Source of the DNA: Gnetum montanum
Lineage: Eukaryota; Streptophyta; Gnetopsida; Gnetales; Gnetaceae
NCBI GenBank assembly: GCA_015680685.1
Contig: MNCI01011128.1
Span: forward strand, 1,288,803 to 1,352,802
DNA length: 64,000 nucleotides
Direction: 5' to 3'
The notes beneath the pieces were generated by a model. It was given only the letters and a program-made list of their open reading frames with translations. It had not been told where the DNA came from and did not search any database. Within the stretch, counting starts at the first letter, position 1; each line of letters starts with the position of its first letter. The position numbers were made by a program, and so were the translations under genes. Of the stretch, positions 10,699 to 23,006 are shown in pieces.

Positions 10699-12990
10699 TC
10701 ACACGGTCCCAGGTAGTGGAGGCTCCTGAGGCTTTGATGGACCTTCTCTAACTTCAGGCATGATCGGTGGTTGAGGTGGTTGTGGTTGTCCCATTGCTAC
10801 TGCAACTTTTGGTGAAAGGTTGAAAGCATCTAGTAATGCTTTCATCTTTTCCTCTTTACTCCTAGGATCATTCACAGTCCACGTAGCTTCGCCGATGTGG
10901 GCTGAAATTGGAATATCCCAAGGATAAGGCAATATTGGAAGTAGCTCCTTTACATGGACAAACTAGGCTACAAATTGTTTCTGCTTGATGTTGAATGCTT
11001 GGATTATGTCTTGTAGTGCCTGGTAGCCATTCATTCTTTTGGCTAGGTTCTCGGTGATTGATCTTTGGTCGGTGAATTTTGCCTTGATAACCTCGAGCTC
11101 AACATTTGCCACTGTAAGCTTCTTCTTGGTGTTTTTATGATTCTTGAACTCAACCTCATACAATAAGCACAAGCTAGCCACTTGCTTGTCAAGCTTAAAT
11201 CGTGACCATCTGGTAGTCAGCATTGCTAGGTTTGCATAGCGGAGATTGGACAACTCTCTTCAATCTGCAACTCCTTCATGTAGATTTCCACCTTGTTGTA
11301 GCCATCAATCCCATCGACGATGGGTTGCCACATTTATCTGCCTTGCTGGAGTTGCTAGAGGGTCTCATTAACCTTTGCCTTCACCAGTTGGATATGCTTT
11401 TCATTCATCTCATTTTGTAGGCCAACCTGGTCTCTATAATGATTTTTAACTTTTTTGAATTTTAGAGCCTCATTTTTCCAAGTGGCAATCTCAATGACTG
11501 ATTTCTAGCATAAGGCACGGACCTCCTCCATGGAGAGATTATGGTTCTCTATTGTCAATCTTCTTAATTTGGCGTTTGCTCGATGAGCTGCTCCTGTTGT
11601 TGATGGATGAATTCTTCTAGTTGTTGTTTTTGTGCATCAACGTTCTGTAGGTGATGGTTCTCTGTAGTCAAGGTTTTATTTTCTTGGCACATTTGCACCA
11701 AGTCCCTCCATATTGAATGATTTTTAGCTTCTACTATGGACTAATTGAAGATCATTATTACCATTTCTCCCTCAACCTGCTTTAGCTATTCTTGAAGTTG
11801 TTGAAAAGCTTTGTCTTGTGTCAATGCAGGATTGATAATTTGGGCATGCAATTTAACAACTTCTACGACCAAGAATTTTTATGTACTTGAGCTATTTTAA
11901 GTTGTGCTTCTAAGATGAGGCACTTACCCTTCACCTAAAGTAGCTTTGACTAGGTTGCAGTGATGGTATTTGGAAAATCAAAGATATCTAGAATTGGTTA
12001 CCTAGTTCCCACTAGTCAGTCCAGTAGTTCTTCATGCTAGGTTGCACTGAATTTTCCATTTATTGTCCCTGTAGACATTTGCATATCTCTAAGTATAGAA
12101 ACATTTGGTACAAGCACCGCAAGTGCGTTTAATGCCTTAGCAACTTGATCAGTAGTGATCTTCGTAACTATCTCTTGCCCTTGATGCTACATCACCAATA
12201 TGATTACCTCCTCCTCCTACTCCAAGTGCATAAAAAAGGAAGCGGCATTTTCAGAGATTTTTGGGAATAGATGATGCTGAGAGAAAGACACTGTCATCTA
12301 TCGGGCACTTGGATTTGACCTTGCAGGTAACTTCGTTCATTGGGCAAACAACATTGATCCACCTCCCTCCATCTGGTTGATTATACGAGCCATTTCTCTG
12401 AGGTGACTGATGGCCAGTTTGTACATAGATGGGTCTCCACCATTAGTTCCCACCTACTGCTCCTACTGTTACAAGAGCTATTCTCAAATTTTTTGCATGC
12501 ACTCAACCGTAGTGTGGGCCTCTGGTGTTTTCTCATGAGTAGGTGGTGGAGGTGGTCATTGTTGCTCCTCTTTTGTGGTCATGGCAGGTGTATTATCCTT
12601 CATCATCTTGGCCCATGAAGCATTAGAAGCATGCCTGAGTGTATCATTTGCATAGCAAACTATTCCTACCCTTTTGTATAGTTTTTTGATCAAGAAGGGG
12701 AAGGGTAGGGTTTTTCTTTCACATTTGTTCTCCTTGAAGCACTTCTCTATCTCTAGATAGATTAGCTGTGGAAGGTTTGCTAGAAATTTTTTGCTTAGAG
12801 TGGTGCATGCTTAGGTGGAGAAGGCTGTCATCTTACTGGGCCTCATTGTTGGATTGAGGTGGTAGGCCATTATCTTAAAATAAACTTGCTTTGCTAGTGT
12901 GTGCATGCCAAACTCCTTGCAGTTAACCTCATAACACCACTGAGTCCACTCCTTTTTTACTTTGGGATCAGCTTGTGTGGATAGCTCTAT
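10699..12990 (-). pseudogene. Element C third ORF, distal part (transposase_32/env-position type), broken
   Basis: Minus-strand coding remnants run from 12990 down to about 10700. The first 350 bases include EWTQWCYEVNCKEFG and IEKCFKENKCERK, resembling the plant-transposon-protein domain found in the third ORF of Athila-like elements. Next is a proline-rich stretch near 12560, then a coiled-coil-rich segment (10963-11253 and neighbouring frames) and a proline-rich tail (10699-10932). Stops and frameshifts are frequent. The ORF lies just upstream of the polypurine tract, the position of env-like genes in this lineage, but I see no evidence for a membrane glycoprotein. Its 5' part continues at 18646-19190 beyond the element D insertion. 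Function unknown. Confidence 0.55.
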
Positions 12991-13866
12991 TGATGAAGTG
13001 TCATTTAGTCGATGAGTCGACGAGGCCGCGTATATGCGGTTGCATCGACGCGGCCGCGTCGACGTAGCCTTCCTACATCGAGGAGGCCCCGTTTACGCAG
13101 CCACTTATCCCGGTCTATAAATAAGAGGGTCCTCCACCTCATTTAGGAATCCTTTTGTCATTTGTAGCTAGGCTCTTTTAGTTTGTTTCCGTAGGAGTTA
13201 GATTATTTTCCCAGTGCATACTCACAGTGTGATGCTTGTAATTGTACGGAACCTTTATTTGAGTGTGACGTACTTGGACGCGCACATGATCGGAAATAAA
13301 GATCGAGATTACTTCATCATTAAAGCATTCACTTAGTTTTAATTGTCTAGTTTAATTGTTAATTGTTATTGTTATTTATTGCTTTCTTAGTTAATATTTA
13401 TTTATCATCATTTACTATTCCTGTTGTTAAATGCGGAATGAGTACAACTTAATCATGAGCATTTAAGTGTGACTACTTGGTAACCCAATAGTGTACCTAG
13501 GATCTAAGCTTGGTAATCCTAGTAGTAGTCATGCACGAGGTCCAAGATGTGTATGGATGATTAAGGAACAGATGGTCATCGCACTTAGGTTAGCTTAGAC
13601 TTCATTTCCTATTATTCATTAGTTTAATCAATATTATTCTCCATTGTCTCTAGGAGTAGTAGTAGTTTAGGATCACATCATACGCCTCACTCTAGACTAA
13701 ACCATATGTGACAAAGCAAATACTAGTCCAGGTGGGAAGACAATGAACTGTGATCAACATGTAACTATCTAGATACCACAACTAGCTTGTTCGCGGAGTT
13801 CGACCAGATCATGTGTGAACGCTTGTATTCGTATGGTTGGGCGTAGGGGTACCTAGCCGCTCATCA
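12991..13866 (+). repeat. Element D 5' LTR
   Basis: This 876-bp LTR carries GTCGAC/GACGCGGCC repeats in U3 (13010-13070), a TATAAATA box at 13116-13123, and AATAAA at about 13305 within a block shared with the other LTRs. The end (13840-13866) is the reverse complement of the start of the minus-strand C LTRs, showing common descent. Confidence 0.92.
13116..13123 (+). promoter_or_regulatory. TATA box of element D 5' LTR
   Basis: TATAAATA followed by AGAGGG. The same sequence is at 18080-18087 in the 3' LTR. Transcription of the element would start a few tens of bases downstream. Confidence 0.7.
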
Positions 13867-13867
13867 T

Positions 13868-13885
13868 TGGCGCTGTTGCCGAGGA
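13868..13885 (+). promoter_or_regulatory. Element D primer-binding site (tRNA-Asp type)
   Basis: TGGCGCTGTTGCCGAGGA begins two bases after the LTR. It differs at two positions from TGGCGCCGTTGCCGGGGA, the complement of plant tRNA-Asp 3' ends used by Athila and Calypso elements. The tRNA match is from memory. Confidence 0.75.
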
Positions 13886-14018
13886 TGGTGCTAGTTATTT
13901 AGATTAGTTACATCATACAAGATCGCTGTAACAAAGCTTTGATGATATATCTTTTAGACAAATAATAATAATAATTATAAAAAGTCACACATAAATTTCA
14001 CACACAAATTTTACATCC

Positions 14019-16016
14019 ATGTCTCTCTCACAAGACTATAATAGTGCCACATCTAATGAGGCAATTCATTGGAGAACCAACGAATATTATAACAATGAAG
14101 ATTGTAGTACACAACCCGAGGTGGGGGTTTCTTATAAACATAAACGAAGACAACATCATCCCAATGCACGAAAGCATAACTTACCTGATGACGATGAACC
14201 CCTACTGACCACTACAAGCTTAATGGAAATACAAGAGGCTATTCGAATAGCCTGCAGGCATTGTAAGGAAAGTTTCCTACTCATGCTTGATTTAAATAAC
14301 TTTCCCAAGTTTTCAAGAGGCTATGATTTAGATCCACAACAACATTTACAAGCCTTTTACGATGCATGTACATAGAACAATATTGATAATGGGTGGCAAA
14401 GGCTTAAGCTCTTTCCTTTGACACTCGTTGGCCAAGCAAAAGTATGGTATAGATCGTTAAAACCAAATTCAATATGACGTTGGTCAACAATGGTAGAAGT
14501 CTTTAACGAAAAATATCAAACCTATGCGAGAGTGTCAGCCTTGAGGAGAAAAATCCAAGAATGGAAACAAGCGCAACATGAACCCTTGAACATGGCCTTA
14601 GAAAGATATTATGTACTGTTAAACAATTGCCCAGGCCATGGGTTCTTCAAGGAAAGGCTAATGTACCATATCATAGATGGGCTCCGTAATGAAACAAGGG
14701 AGACTCTAGGGATGTACACCCGAGGTCAACTATATGAGCTATGAACCCATCAACTCCAAGAGCTTATTAAGCAGATAGCAAAAGAATAAGGAGAAATAGC
14801 CAAATGGGAGAATGTTGAAAGTTCTCAATAGGACCAAAATCTCAACTTAACAAGGGTCCATGATCATAAAGAGGAGGAATCCACTCACTTCAAGGATGTG
14901 GAATCATCTTTGGCAATCCTACAATCACTAGATGAAATTAAGGCAAAGATCAATAAGATGACAGACTGGGTACATGAAAGATGTGGAGAATATGACAACA
15001 TTATTAGAGGAAAAACTATGCCAAATCGAGAAACAGGACAGGACACTACGCGATAATTGAAACAAAGGGTTGAAGAGAATAAGGATAAGAACTCAACTGG
15101 CAATCATACATATCAATGTAATATTTGCTTGTGTGATCACCCCAAAGGTCAATGTCCAATCTTGTCACATTTACATGAGCATTGGGGAGGAGTGTTACAT
15201 CTAGAGTTCGTACGAAAATACTATGTCCAATCACAGTGGCAAAAACCTTAGTCGTGGGGGAGGCCACCGCCAATTGGACCATACCCTTCATATGTCACAG
15301 CACCAAATGCTTATTATGTTCAACACCCTATTTCTCCAATGGGATCAGCATCCTCTACCTCACCTCATCGTTATCATTCTCCTGAGTACTATCCACCCAT
15401 GTCCTCTCCAACAAGATCACCACCTCATGTGCCTTACACTTCTCCTCAACCTCAACATTCTCATACTTCACCCCTTTCTACATCAGCGCTAGCTATGCCA
15501 GAAGATTTTGCACCACAGCACCAACCCGCAAACGTTACTTGTGCTGCTACTGTCAACAGTAGTGGAGGTCCTTCACAACATCGAAGGCATCCCTTCTTTA
15601 GACGTGACCGTCGAAAGGGACACCACAGTTCAGAAACCACTACATCCACCAACTCAGCACAAATCCAACACTATGGTGCATCTTCCTCTTCGAACCCAAT
15701 GCCTCATGTTACCTCATCAAGGCCACCACTCAACACTCCAACAATCATATGGCCCAATGAACACATGAATGGAGAGCAACAAACTGATCCTTGCATACCA
15801 TCTTCCGATCACAAACATCATAGTGGATCAACTTGTTATCCGGGAACCACATCTTATAAATTGCCCCAATATGCTTACTATAATCAAGTGTGTGAACCCT
15901 GATGGGGTACGTATGATCAAGTTCCAATATTTCCAACATGCAAGGATCCCCATCTTCCATTTATTAATTCTAACCATGCTCAACCATTTAGTTATGGGGG
16001 GTACCCTCCATTCTAA
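14019..16016 (+). pseudogene. Element D gag-like gene with zinc knuckle and Ser/Pro-rich tail, broken
   Basis: Starts at ATG 14019 about 150 bases after the LTR. The first block has a basic KHKRRQHH segment. Core capsid-like sequence continues through an in-frame TAG at 14373-14375 and another stop near 14477. It includes WSTMVEVFNEKYQTYARVSA and ends near 14744. A CX2CX3HX4C cluster (CNICLCDHPKGQC, about 15118-15156) resembles a gag zinc knuckle, and the element C gag has a related EHPKACCP motif. After a frameshift, 15339-15902 is a Ser/Pro/His-rich tail. The product would package the element RNA. At least three disruptions make this copy inactive. Confidence 0.7.
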
Positions 16017-17968
16017 CAACACAGAATTAATAAATGTTTTTCTGTTTCTTTAATTTTTCAACTTTTTGTTTTCCAGTTTTTCACCTTTTAATTTATTGTT
16101 TTATCCTTTTGTCTTTTTATCTTTTTATGAGTAATCTCATCCATGAATAAAACACTCATGTGGCTTGTTGGTTGAGGTGTGTTCTATGTTGTCAAGTCTC
16201 GAGTGGTCAATTATTTGGACAGTGAGGCCATTACACCCACTTATCCATTCTACAAATATGAGGTTCTGTTCGAGGGTACAATGATATTCTTGACATTTCT
16301 TGAAACTTAAAATTAATTTTGTGTTCATTGTACCTAGAGTGAAGAATGATGGACTAAGAGGGAATGACTAGGGTGTGACATCACGGGGACTTGCGGATTC
16401 TCTTTGGTGACGTCTATGGGAGTTATCATGCAACGTGGTTGTACTAAGATCCTTGTAGATCTAATAAAAAATGGAAGTAAGAGTAATCAAAAGGGCACTC
16501 AAAAATCAAATACTGTTCTAGGGGGTCCCACTGAAAAGACATGCACCCATGCCTAAAGGTTGGCGATTTCTCTAGATTCAGTGAAGTGAAAAAAAAAGAA
16601 AGAAAGAGAAAAAGCAAAAGAAAAAGGAAGTGCCACAAAACGAAAATAACTCCTCCATTGAACAATATGCCAAGTGATCATACGCCTTGTTGTTATGGTA
16701 CTCTCATATTTGCTCATCATGGGATGAAACAATGCGACGTCACTGATTAGAGGAATGGACTTGGTCCTGATCTTAGAACGATGGGTTAATGACACCTTAA
16801 TCATGCTTTACACGCAAGATTCATTGTGACCTAAGTTAGTTACCTCACATCCCAATCTCTGCAATCCCTTCTCCGATTCATTCCATCTTGCTGTTCATGT
16901 ATTTGTGACTTGTGTCTTGTATAGCATTGAATTCATATCTCATCATGGTGGTATTAACATGTGTGTGTTTTGTTGCATTGGTATAGATTACATTTAACCC
17001 TTCTGGTACCTACGGACATCTTAAGGTGTGGTTACGCAAGGGCATATAGGTTGGAACCTGCTTTGGGAAGGACCCACTTGTGTGACTTTTGTAATTTGTA
17101 CTTGTTGCACACCACCACATCATCTTATACCCTCCAAGTATTTCATTGCCAAATCTATTCTTTCTTTTGCCATCATTTTATCAAACGTTCCTCAAAACCA
17201 GGTCCGACATTAAACTTTTAGGGCAACTTCCTTGAAAACATTTCTAACTCTAGAATCACACTAAGTAAAGAATGCAACATTTATTAAAGGCAATGAGTAA
17301 GGTATGAAATCATTGAATTTTTCTCAATAACCTTACTAACAATTGATCTTTGTGTGATTATAGATGGCCCTAAAAGGAGAAAACAAGGAGGACCTTCTCA
17401 AGGTGCAACCGAACGACCTGGGGGAGGCAGAGGCCAAGGACCTCATGCAGAACATGCAAAGCAAATGACAATCATTCAGCATCCATCATAAAACTCCTGT
17501 TATTGCATAATCTATCCAAGAAAAGGGAGGAGAGGTAAAGGCCCAAGCCTATGAAGAGGAACGACGACTATTTGCAGCATGGCATGTCAAGGCCAATCAA
17601 GTGTTCCCATAGCTACCGTGTCTATGAAAACTACCGACTCCATCAAACATTGGAACATCAGCATGGACGGATCATAATCCTCAAATAGAAGAGGAGAAAC
17701 ATCAGGTGATTCTTCAATGGTATCTATCTTAGAAGCTTTATGCACAGGACAAAGGAAAGATGCCCATGGAGGAGCCACCACTACCGGGAACCCCATGAGT
17801 TCTACCAGTTTTGTCTTTTGTGTATGTGTCCAAATTTTGTTTAATTATCCATTGCGGAATGAATAAATTTCTAGTTAGTCAATAATCCCATACCTATCCA
17901 TTGTGTATTTAATTGAGCTTGTTCCTCACTTTGACTCGAGGATGAGTTTTTACTTAGTCGTGGGGGTA
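16017..17968 (+). other. Element D 3' non-coding part with start of a deleted third ORF and polypurine tract
   Basis: No pol domains are found. 16440-16660 is homologous to element C at 20400-20700 (shared 'ggtccca', 'aagacatg...acccatgc', then an A/G-rich run). An ATG at 17364 starts a frame resembling the start of the element C third ORF, but only a short piece remains. GTGGGGGTA (17960-17968) before the 3' LTR is the polypurine tract. Confidence 0.6.
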
Positions 17969-18645
17969 TGATGAAGTGTCATTCAGTCGATGCATTGATG
18001 GGGCTGCGTATATGCAGCCGCATCGATGCAGTCTTCCTATGCCGACAGGGCCCCGTTTACGCAGCCACCTATCCCAGCCTATAAATAAGAGGGCCCTCCG
18101 CCTCATTTAGGAATCCTTTTGTCATTTGTAGCTAGACTCTTTCAGTTTGTTTTCGTAGAAGTTAGATTATTTTCCCAGTGCATGCCCGTAGTGTGATGCT
18201 TGTAATTGTATGGAATCTTTATTTGAGTGTGACGTACTTGGATGTGCACATGACCGAAAATAAAGATTGAGATTACTTCATCATTGTAGCATTCACTTAG
18301 TTTTAATTGTCTAGTTTAATTGTTAATTGTTATTGTTATTTATTACTTTCTTAGTTAATATTTATTGCTTTCTTAGTTAATATTTATTTATCATCATTTA
18401 CTATTCCTGTTGTTAAATGTGGAATGAGTACGACTTAATCAAGAGNTAGGATCACATCATACGCCTCACTCTGGACTAAACCATACATGACAAAGCAAAT
18501 ACTAGTCCAGGTGGGAAGACAACGAACTGCGATCAACGTGTAACTATCTAGATACCACAACTAGCCTATCTGCGGAGTTTGACCGGATCATGCGTGAACG
18601 CTTGTATTCATATGCTTGGGCATAGGGGTACCTAGCCGCTCATCA
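17969..18645 (+). repeat. Element D 3' LTR with a hidden assembly gap
   Basis: Pairs with 12991-13866 but is 677 bp long. A single N at 18446 stands where the 5' LTR has about 208 bp (about 13460-13667), so the N most likely marks a collapsed gap. A 22-bp duplication ('attgctttcttagttaatat') near 18344-18388 is private to this LTR. Confidence 0.9.
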
Positions 18646-19190
18646 TCTACCAACTATGTTCTTGCATCAGGAAACCCAAGGACTTACGCAATGGCTTCTA
18701 CCAAGTAGGACACTTAGATATCCTTGATTTTCATAGTGGCTTCTACTCTCCTATTGTTCCAGAAGAGATACATTTCTCCCATGTGCCACTCCCCCTAGAA
18801 GTGATGATTGGCCACATGGGAGAGGCTTGTAGTTAAGCTTTGACATCTTTTAGAGCCTGTTCAAGGAATGGCCTAAAGTTCAATTCCTGGAGAACTGAGT
18901 GTTGGACCTCACGATTCCCAATTATGTCAAGGCAGGCTTGTGTGAGTGTGACTTCTAGTCTAGGTATAGGGCCTAGCACTTTGCCTTTCTGTGAGTATTC
19001 AGATGTAGCTTCCTCTTCAAGAATCTTTAGGAAAAATTCCACCTCAGCCTCATCTCTAAGAGGTCCCATTGTGTGGGTTGCCTCAGCTTGTTCTTGGCCA
19101 TGCTCTTTTTGGCCTCTTCCTCCTCTAGATCATTTCTCCATTGGTTGCGATGGTCCTTTCTCCTGCGGTCTCTTTGGTCTTGGTGCCATT
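18646..19190 (-). pseudogene. Element C third ORF, proximal part
   Basis: On the minus strand an ATG near 19181 starts MAPRPKRPQEKGPSQP, a short basic leader. An open segment follows (19069-18833) with EVEFFLKILEEEA and LEVTLTQACLDIIGN. Downstream frames are interrupted by TAG and TAA where Gln codons are plausible. If element D and one target copy are removed, the frame continues into 12990, confirming that D landed inside this ORF. The family is unassigned apart from resemblance to the third ORF of Athila-like elements. Confidence 0.55.
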
Positions 19191-21016
19191 TGTAACCACA
19201 CATAACAATGAATTAGCAAATATTATGTAACTCAAAATGACTTGAATACCTTATCTCATAGGGAGGTTACACTTGGCTAAGGTGTGATTATGGTTGGATG
19301 GATTAAGTAGTTAATTGTTAATTTAATATTTGGTTTACTGAAGTTGTTGGAAGGGTTAAATTTTCAAAAATGAATGATTTAATAGCATTTTATATCTTAA
19401 CCTTAGGAAAAGTTTCAAAAAATTATTGTCAAAACCTTGAGGTTTGCTACCTCCATGACTAAGAGCTTACCTTTAGTAATAGTAGGATTGAAGAATGGGG
19501 TGATTCAGATAAACGGTGCAAGAGTTATAGGCTCAGGAAGGTTTTGGGCTTTGAAAATTGCATAAAATCCTTGGGCGTTATGGAACAAATGTGAAAAATT
19601 AAAATTGTTTGGTGGTATGTATATTATTTTTGCATTGCATCAATGGGGCCTTGTTGATGCGGTTAGTTGCGTCAACGAGGCCTCGTCAATGTAGCTGTTG
19701 ATTGCCATTGACTGAGTCAAAACTTGAAAATTATAAAGAGATTTTGAATGAAATTAGGGTCAAATGGAAGTCCAAACAACCACGAACATGGTGAAAATGC
19801 CATAAGAGGATGTTAAAGTCCCCAAAATTGAGAAAATTAAGAAAAATGAAGAAAGAGGATGGAGAATGAGAGTTCAAGGAGCACAGAGTGGTTTGCACAA
19901 TGGAATATGCGAAAGATAGGATTGTAGCAATGCCTAAGGTAAGGGACTTAACTGACCAAACCAAGAGATACGCAAGTGGGTCCTTCCCATAGGAGGCACA
20001 TGTCCTTGTTACCCTTACATAACCCTAACTAAGGAGTCTATGGACCCCATAGTTGATTAATGGTCATGAAAAGTTAAGGACCAACCAAAAAGAATCTATC
20101 TAAGAATTCCAACACATCATACTAAGATATCGAATAGAACATAAAAATTGGCAATGAGGTGAGTTATGGTAGCATAAATGGATGACTAAGAAGGTGGAAT
20201 GGAATCCCAAATTGAGGTTGTAAGAAGTCCCTTGTGGAATATGTGTTTAAAATGACCTGAGAACATTCATCCTTAGTCCAGACCAAAATCAACCTCTTTC
20301 AGTGACTTTGCATTGCCACTCCAAGACTGATCTACCCACTTAAGATACAAGAGTGCTTCCAAAAAACAACCACCATTCATAAAGAGAAGGAAAGAGAAAT
20401 AGGAAGTAAGAGAGAAAGGGCCTTAGTTAGAGTGAACCTTCATGCATGGGTAACATGTCTTTTTGGTCCCATAACCATTGCTTTTAGCCTATTTATTTGT
20501 TTAAGGGGTGTGCTTTGAATTCCCATCATGTTTTGTTTTTTGTTTTGTTTTGTTTTGTTTTCTCTTCTTTTTTTTTTTTTGAATTTTTGGATGGGAACCA
20601 CACCATGCAAAGACTTTATTTGACTTCCTATTAGTGGTTTGTATGGAATTGTAAGAAGTTCATGAAAAACACCCAAGCACTCAAGTAAGTAGAAGAGTAT
20701 AAGGAGTATTGAGTCCCCTTGAAGTCACACCCTCTACAAACCTTTGAATCCTTCCCAATTTTTGAGCTACCAAGATCACCAATTAATTAAAATTTTCTTT
20801 AATGGAAGGGACATGAAACTCCCAGAATAAGGAAAATCATAGAGTTTATTGGATGGGTTGATGATGTGGACTCACTACATGTTCTATGCAAAATAAACCA
20901 TGTCATGGTCATCAGACATTAGAATTCAAAAATAGAAACTAGACATTGACAATTACAGCGTTAAGCACAAACCATCATTAGTAAATAACAACAATGGCAT
21001 TGTGTCATGTGGTAAT
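19191..21016 (-). other. Element C non-coding interior
   Basis: The part at 20400-20700 is homologous, on the minus strand, to element D 16440-16660 and includes a TTTTG-repeat/poly-T tract at 20529-20580. At 19633-19690 there is a GTCAACGAGGCC-type run like the U3 repeats of the family LTRs, possibly an LTR scrap. No ORF is supported. Element A interrupts it at 21017. Confidence 0.5.
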
Positions 21017-22567
21017 TGAAACACCACTAAATCTGAACTATGGCATCCCAATTACAAATTTATCTAAGTGTTAGGATGAGGCTAATTTTTGTAGAATTTC
21101 TCTAAGTGTTGGGACTATGCTCTTCACTACCCCAAAGTGTAGTTAGCCTCTAGTGGAGAGCGTAGTCAACACAAAGGCCTATTTTGCAATTTTTTCTAAG
21201 TGTTAGTACAAAGCTAGCTGCTACAAATTTTTCTAAGTGTTGGGACTACGCTCTCCACTACTTTAGAGCGTAGTTAGCCTCTCATGAAGGGTTTAGTTAG
21301 CATGAAGACCCATTTTTTGCAGATTTCTCTAAGTGTTGAGACTACGCTCAACTCCAATTGGAAGGTAGTTAATCTCCAGTGAAGAGCGTAGTCAACACAT
21401 AGCCATTTTTTGCATATTTTTCTAAGTGTGGGACTATGCTCTTCCCCAAACTAGAGCGTAGTTAAGCTTAGTTAGCTAGAATAGTCTCGATTGGCCTCTA
21501 CAATGCAACACTGGCACTCAACTTAGCTCCAACTCATCTTCAGCAAGCATAATTAGCAAAAAGCATCTTTTTTGTACCCCCTTTTGTTCCCAAAATTGTA
21601 ACTATGCTTGACCCTATGAAAGATAGTGGAGAACATAGTCCCAGAGCATAGTTTCTAAAGTGGAATTTTTAGGTACCTTGTGGTCCTCTTGGCACACACA
21701 CATGCATTTGGTAGTGTATTCATAGTTTCGTAGTCTCATAGAGTCTGGAAAAGCACAGTAGAGCACAACACCACTAGCCTAGTGAAGAGCATAATTATGT
21801 GACAATGTAGTCCCAACTGTCCCCTCTGCCACGTGGAAGTCACCTTGCATTTTGTGCTAAACCTAACCCAATAAATACCTGTGTCCTCAACATTTTCAGG
21901 GTTGAAAAATTTGAGAGTTGGCACATTTTTTGGCATTGGCAATCTAAGGAGTGCTTGGAAGAGAGAACTAAAGGCATATTGGAAAAGTTACAGACCACCA
22001 TAGCCCATCGTAGTCCACCAGAACACTGCAGCCCATGGTACACTGCGGTAGCCAACCTAGCATATGCAAACACCTCAGTGGAACACTAGTCTTCTCAGCT
22101 AGACACCCCTGAGACTGTGATTGCACTGTCCACTACACTTGTTATACACTATGTACCTTCAAACCCCTTTTGGTGTTAATTACGCTCAACTCCATTTGGG
22201 ATGGTGTTCTACTTCTCTTCCTCTCTCTCTTTTATTTGCATTTCCCACTATTTCATTGCATAGCTATGCCTAAAACTATGGTTGGTAGGTGATTTATGCA
22301 TGTTGGCACCTTGATTTTCACCAAAAAACTTGACTACACCTGACCCTATTAACATTGTTGACATGATTTGAACACTTAGCATTATTTCACATCAACATTG
22401 TAGCTAACCACATTGCACCCTTGTTGCATCTAGTAAATCCCTATTTGATCGACAAGACCTTTAGGATGCCCTGTCTCTACCTCTAGCAGGCCCTCACATG
22501 GACTCGGGGTTAGGCTATGCGCTTGTCGACCTCGGTGTTCTAGCCACCGACATGTTTGGCCATTATA
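21017..22567 (+). repeat. Element A 5' LTR
   Basis: Starts TGAAACACCACTAAATC and ends near 'ggccattata' just before the primer site. The first 400 bases match 34983-35395. 21060-21480 contains four degenerate units of about 110 bp, each with a stem of the type CTACGCTCT...AGAGCGTAG. The last 150 bases match, in reverse, the start of the element B LTR at 40008 ('cggtgttctagccaccgac'). Confidence 0.85.
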
Positions 22568-22572
22568 ATTTT

Positions 22573-22591
22573 TGGTACTAGAAGGAGGGCC
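22573..22591 (+). promoter_or_regulatory. Element A putative primer-binding site
   Basis: TGGTACTAGAAGGAGGGCC lies a few bases after the LTR end, the expected position. I could not assign the tRNA from memory. Confidence 0.5.
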
Positions 22592-23006
22592 TGAACCATT
22601 TTATTTTTTAGACTCCATTGGTGGTTGTCTTGTATGCTCTTTACATCACCGTTGCTAGCTTCGGGCTAGTGTAAGCCCAACACCCCTGTGAACCTGCTAT
22701 GCACATAGTAGTACTTAGATCTTAGGCCAGTGTAGGCATTGTTTACTAATTGGTTGGTGTAGATTAAACCTCATAGTTAGTTTTCCCAAAACCCTGCGTA
22801 GCAACCCAAAGCACACATTCTCACAGTTAGCCAAATTCTTGACACTTTCGATGAGAGTGTAGTTAGCTCTTAGCATACAAAGTGTAGGTGGCCCTCAGCA
22901 TAGAGAGCATAGCTAGCTCTTAGTGTAGATAGCGTAGTCAGTAGAGTTAGCCATTTTTTACAATCAGCAACCCTTGTCCTCTCCTCTTGCAACTTAATCT
23001 GCATCC
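22592..23006 (+). other. Element A leader
   Basis: Untranslated leader between the primer site and gag. It contains more GCGTAG/GAGTGTAG repeats (22850-22945) like those in the LTR. Confidence 0.5.

Larger units (their letters stand above)
12991..18645 (+). mobile_element. Element D: non-autonomous gag-only LTR retrotransposon inserted in element C
   Basis: LTRs lie at 12991-13866 and 17969-18645, both starting TGATGAAGTGTCA and ending CCGCTCATCA. The flanking pentamers are TCTAT (12986-12990) and TCTAC (18646-18650), a target duplication with one difference. The primer site follows the 5' LTR and a polypurine tract precedes the 3' LTR. The 4.1-kb interior codes only for a gag relative, with no protease, RT, RNase H or integrase, so it depended on enzymes made in trans. 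Its gag is homologous to that of element C, making C-type elements the likely helpers. Confidence 0.9.

Noticed and set aside
10699-12990. Element C third ORF as an envelope glycoprotein
   Set aside because: Position fits an env-like gene, but no signal peptide, transmembrane helix or fusion-like segment is visible. It is better described by its transposase_32-like resemblance.
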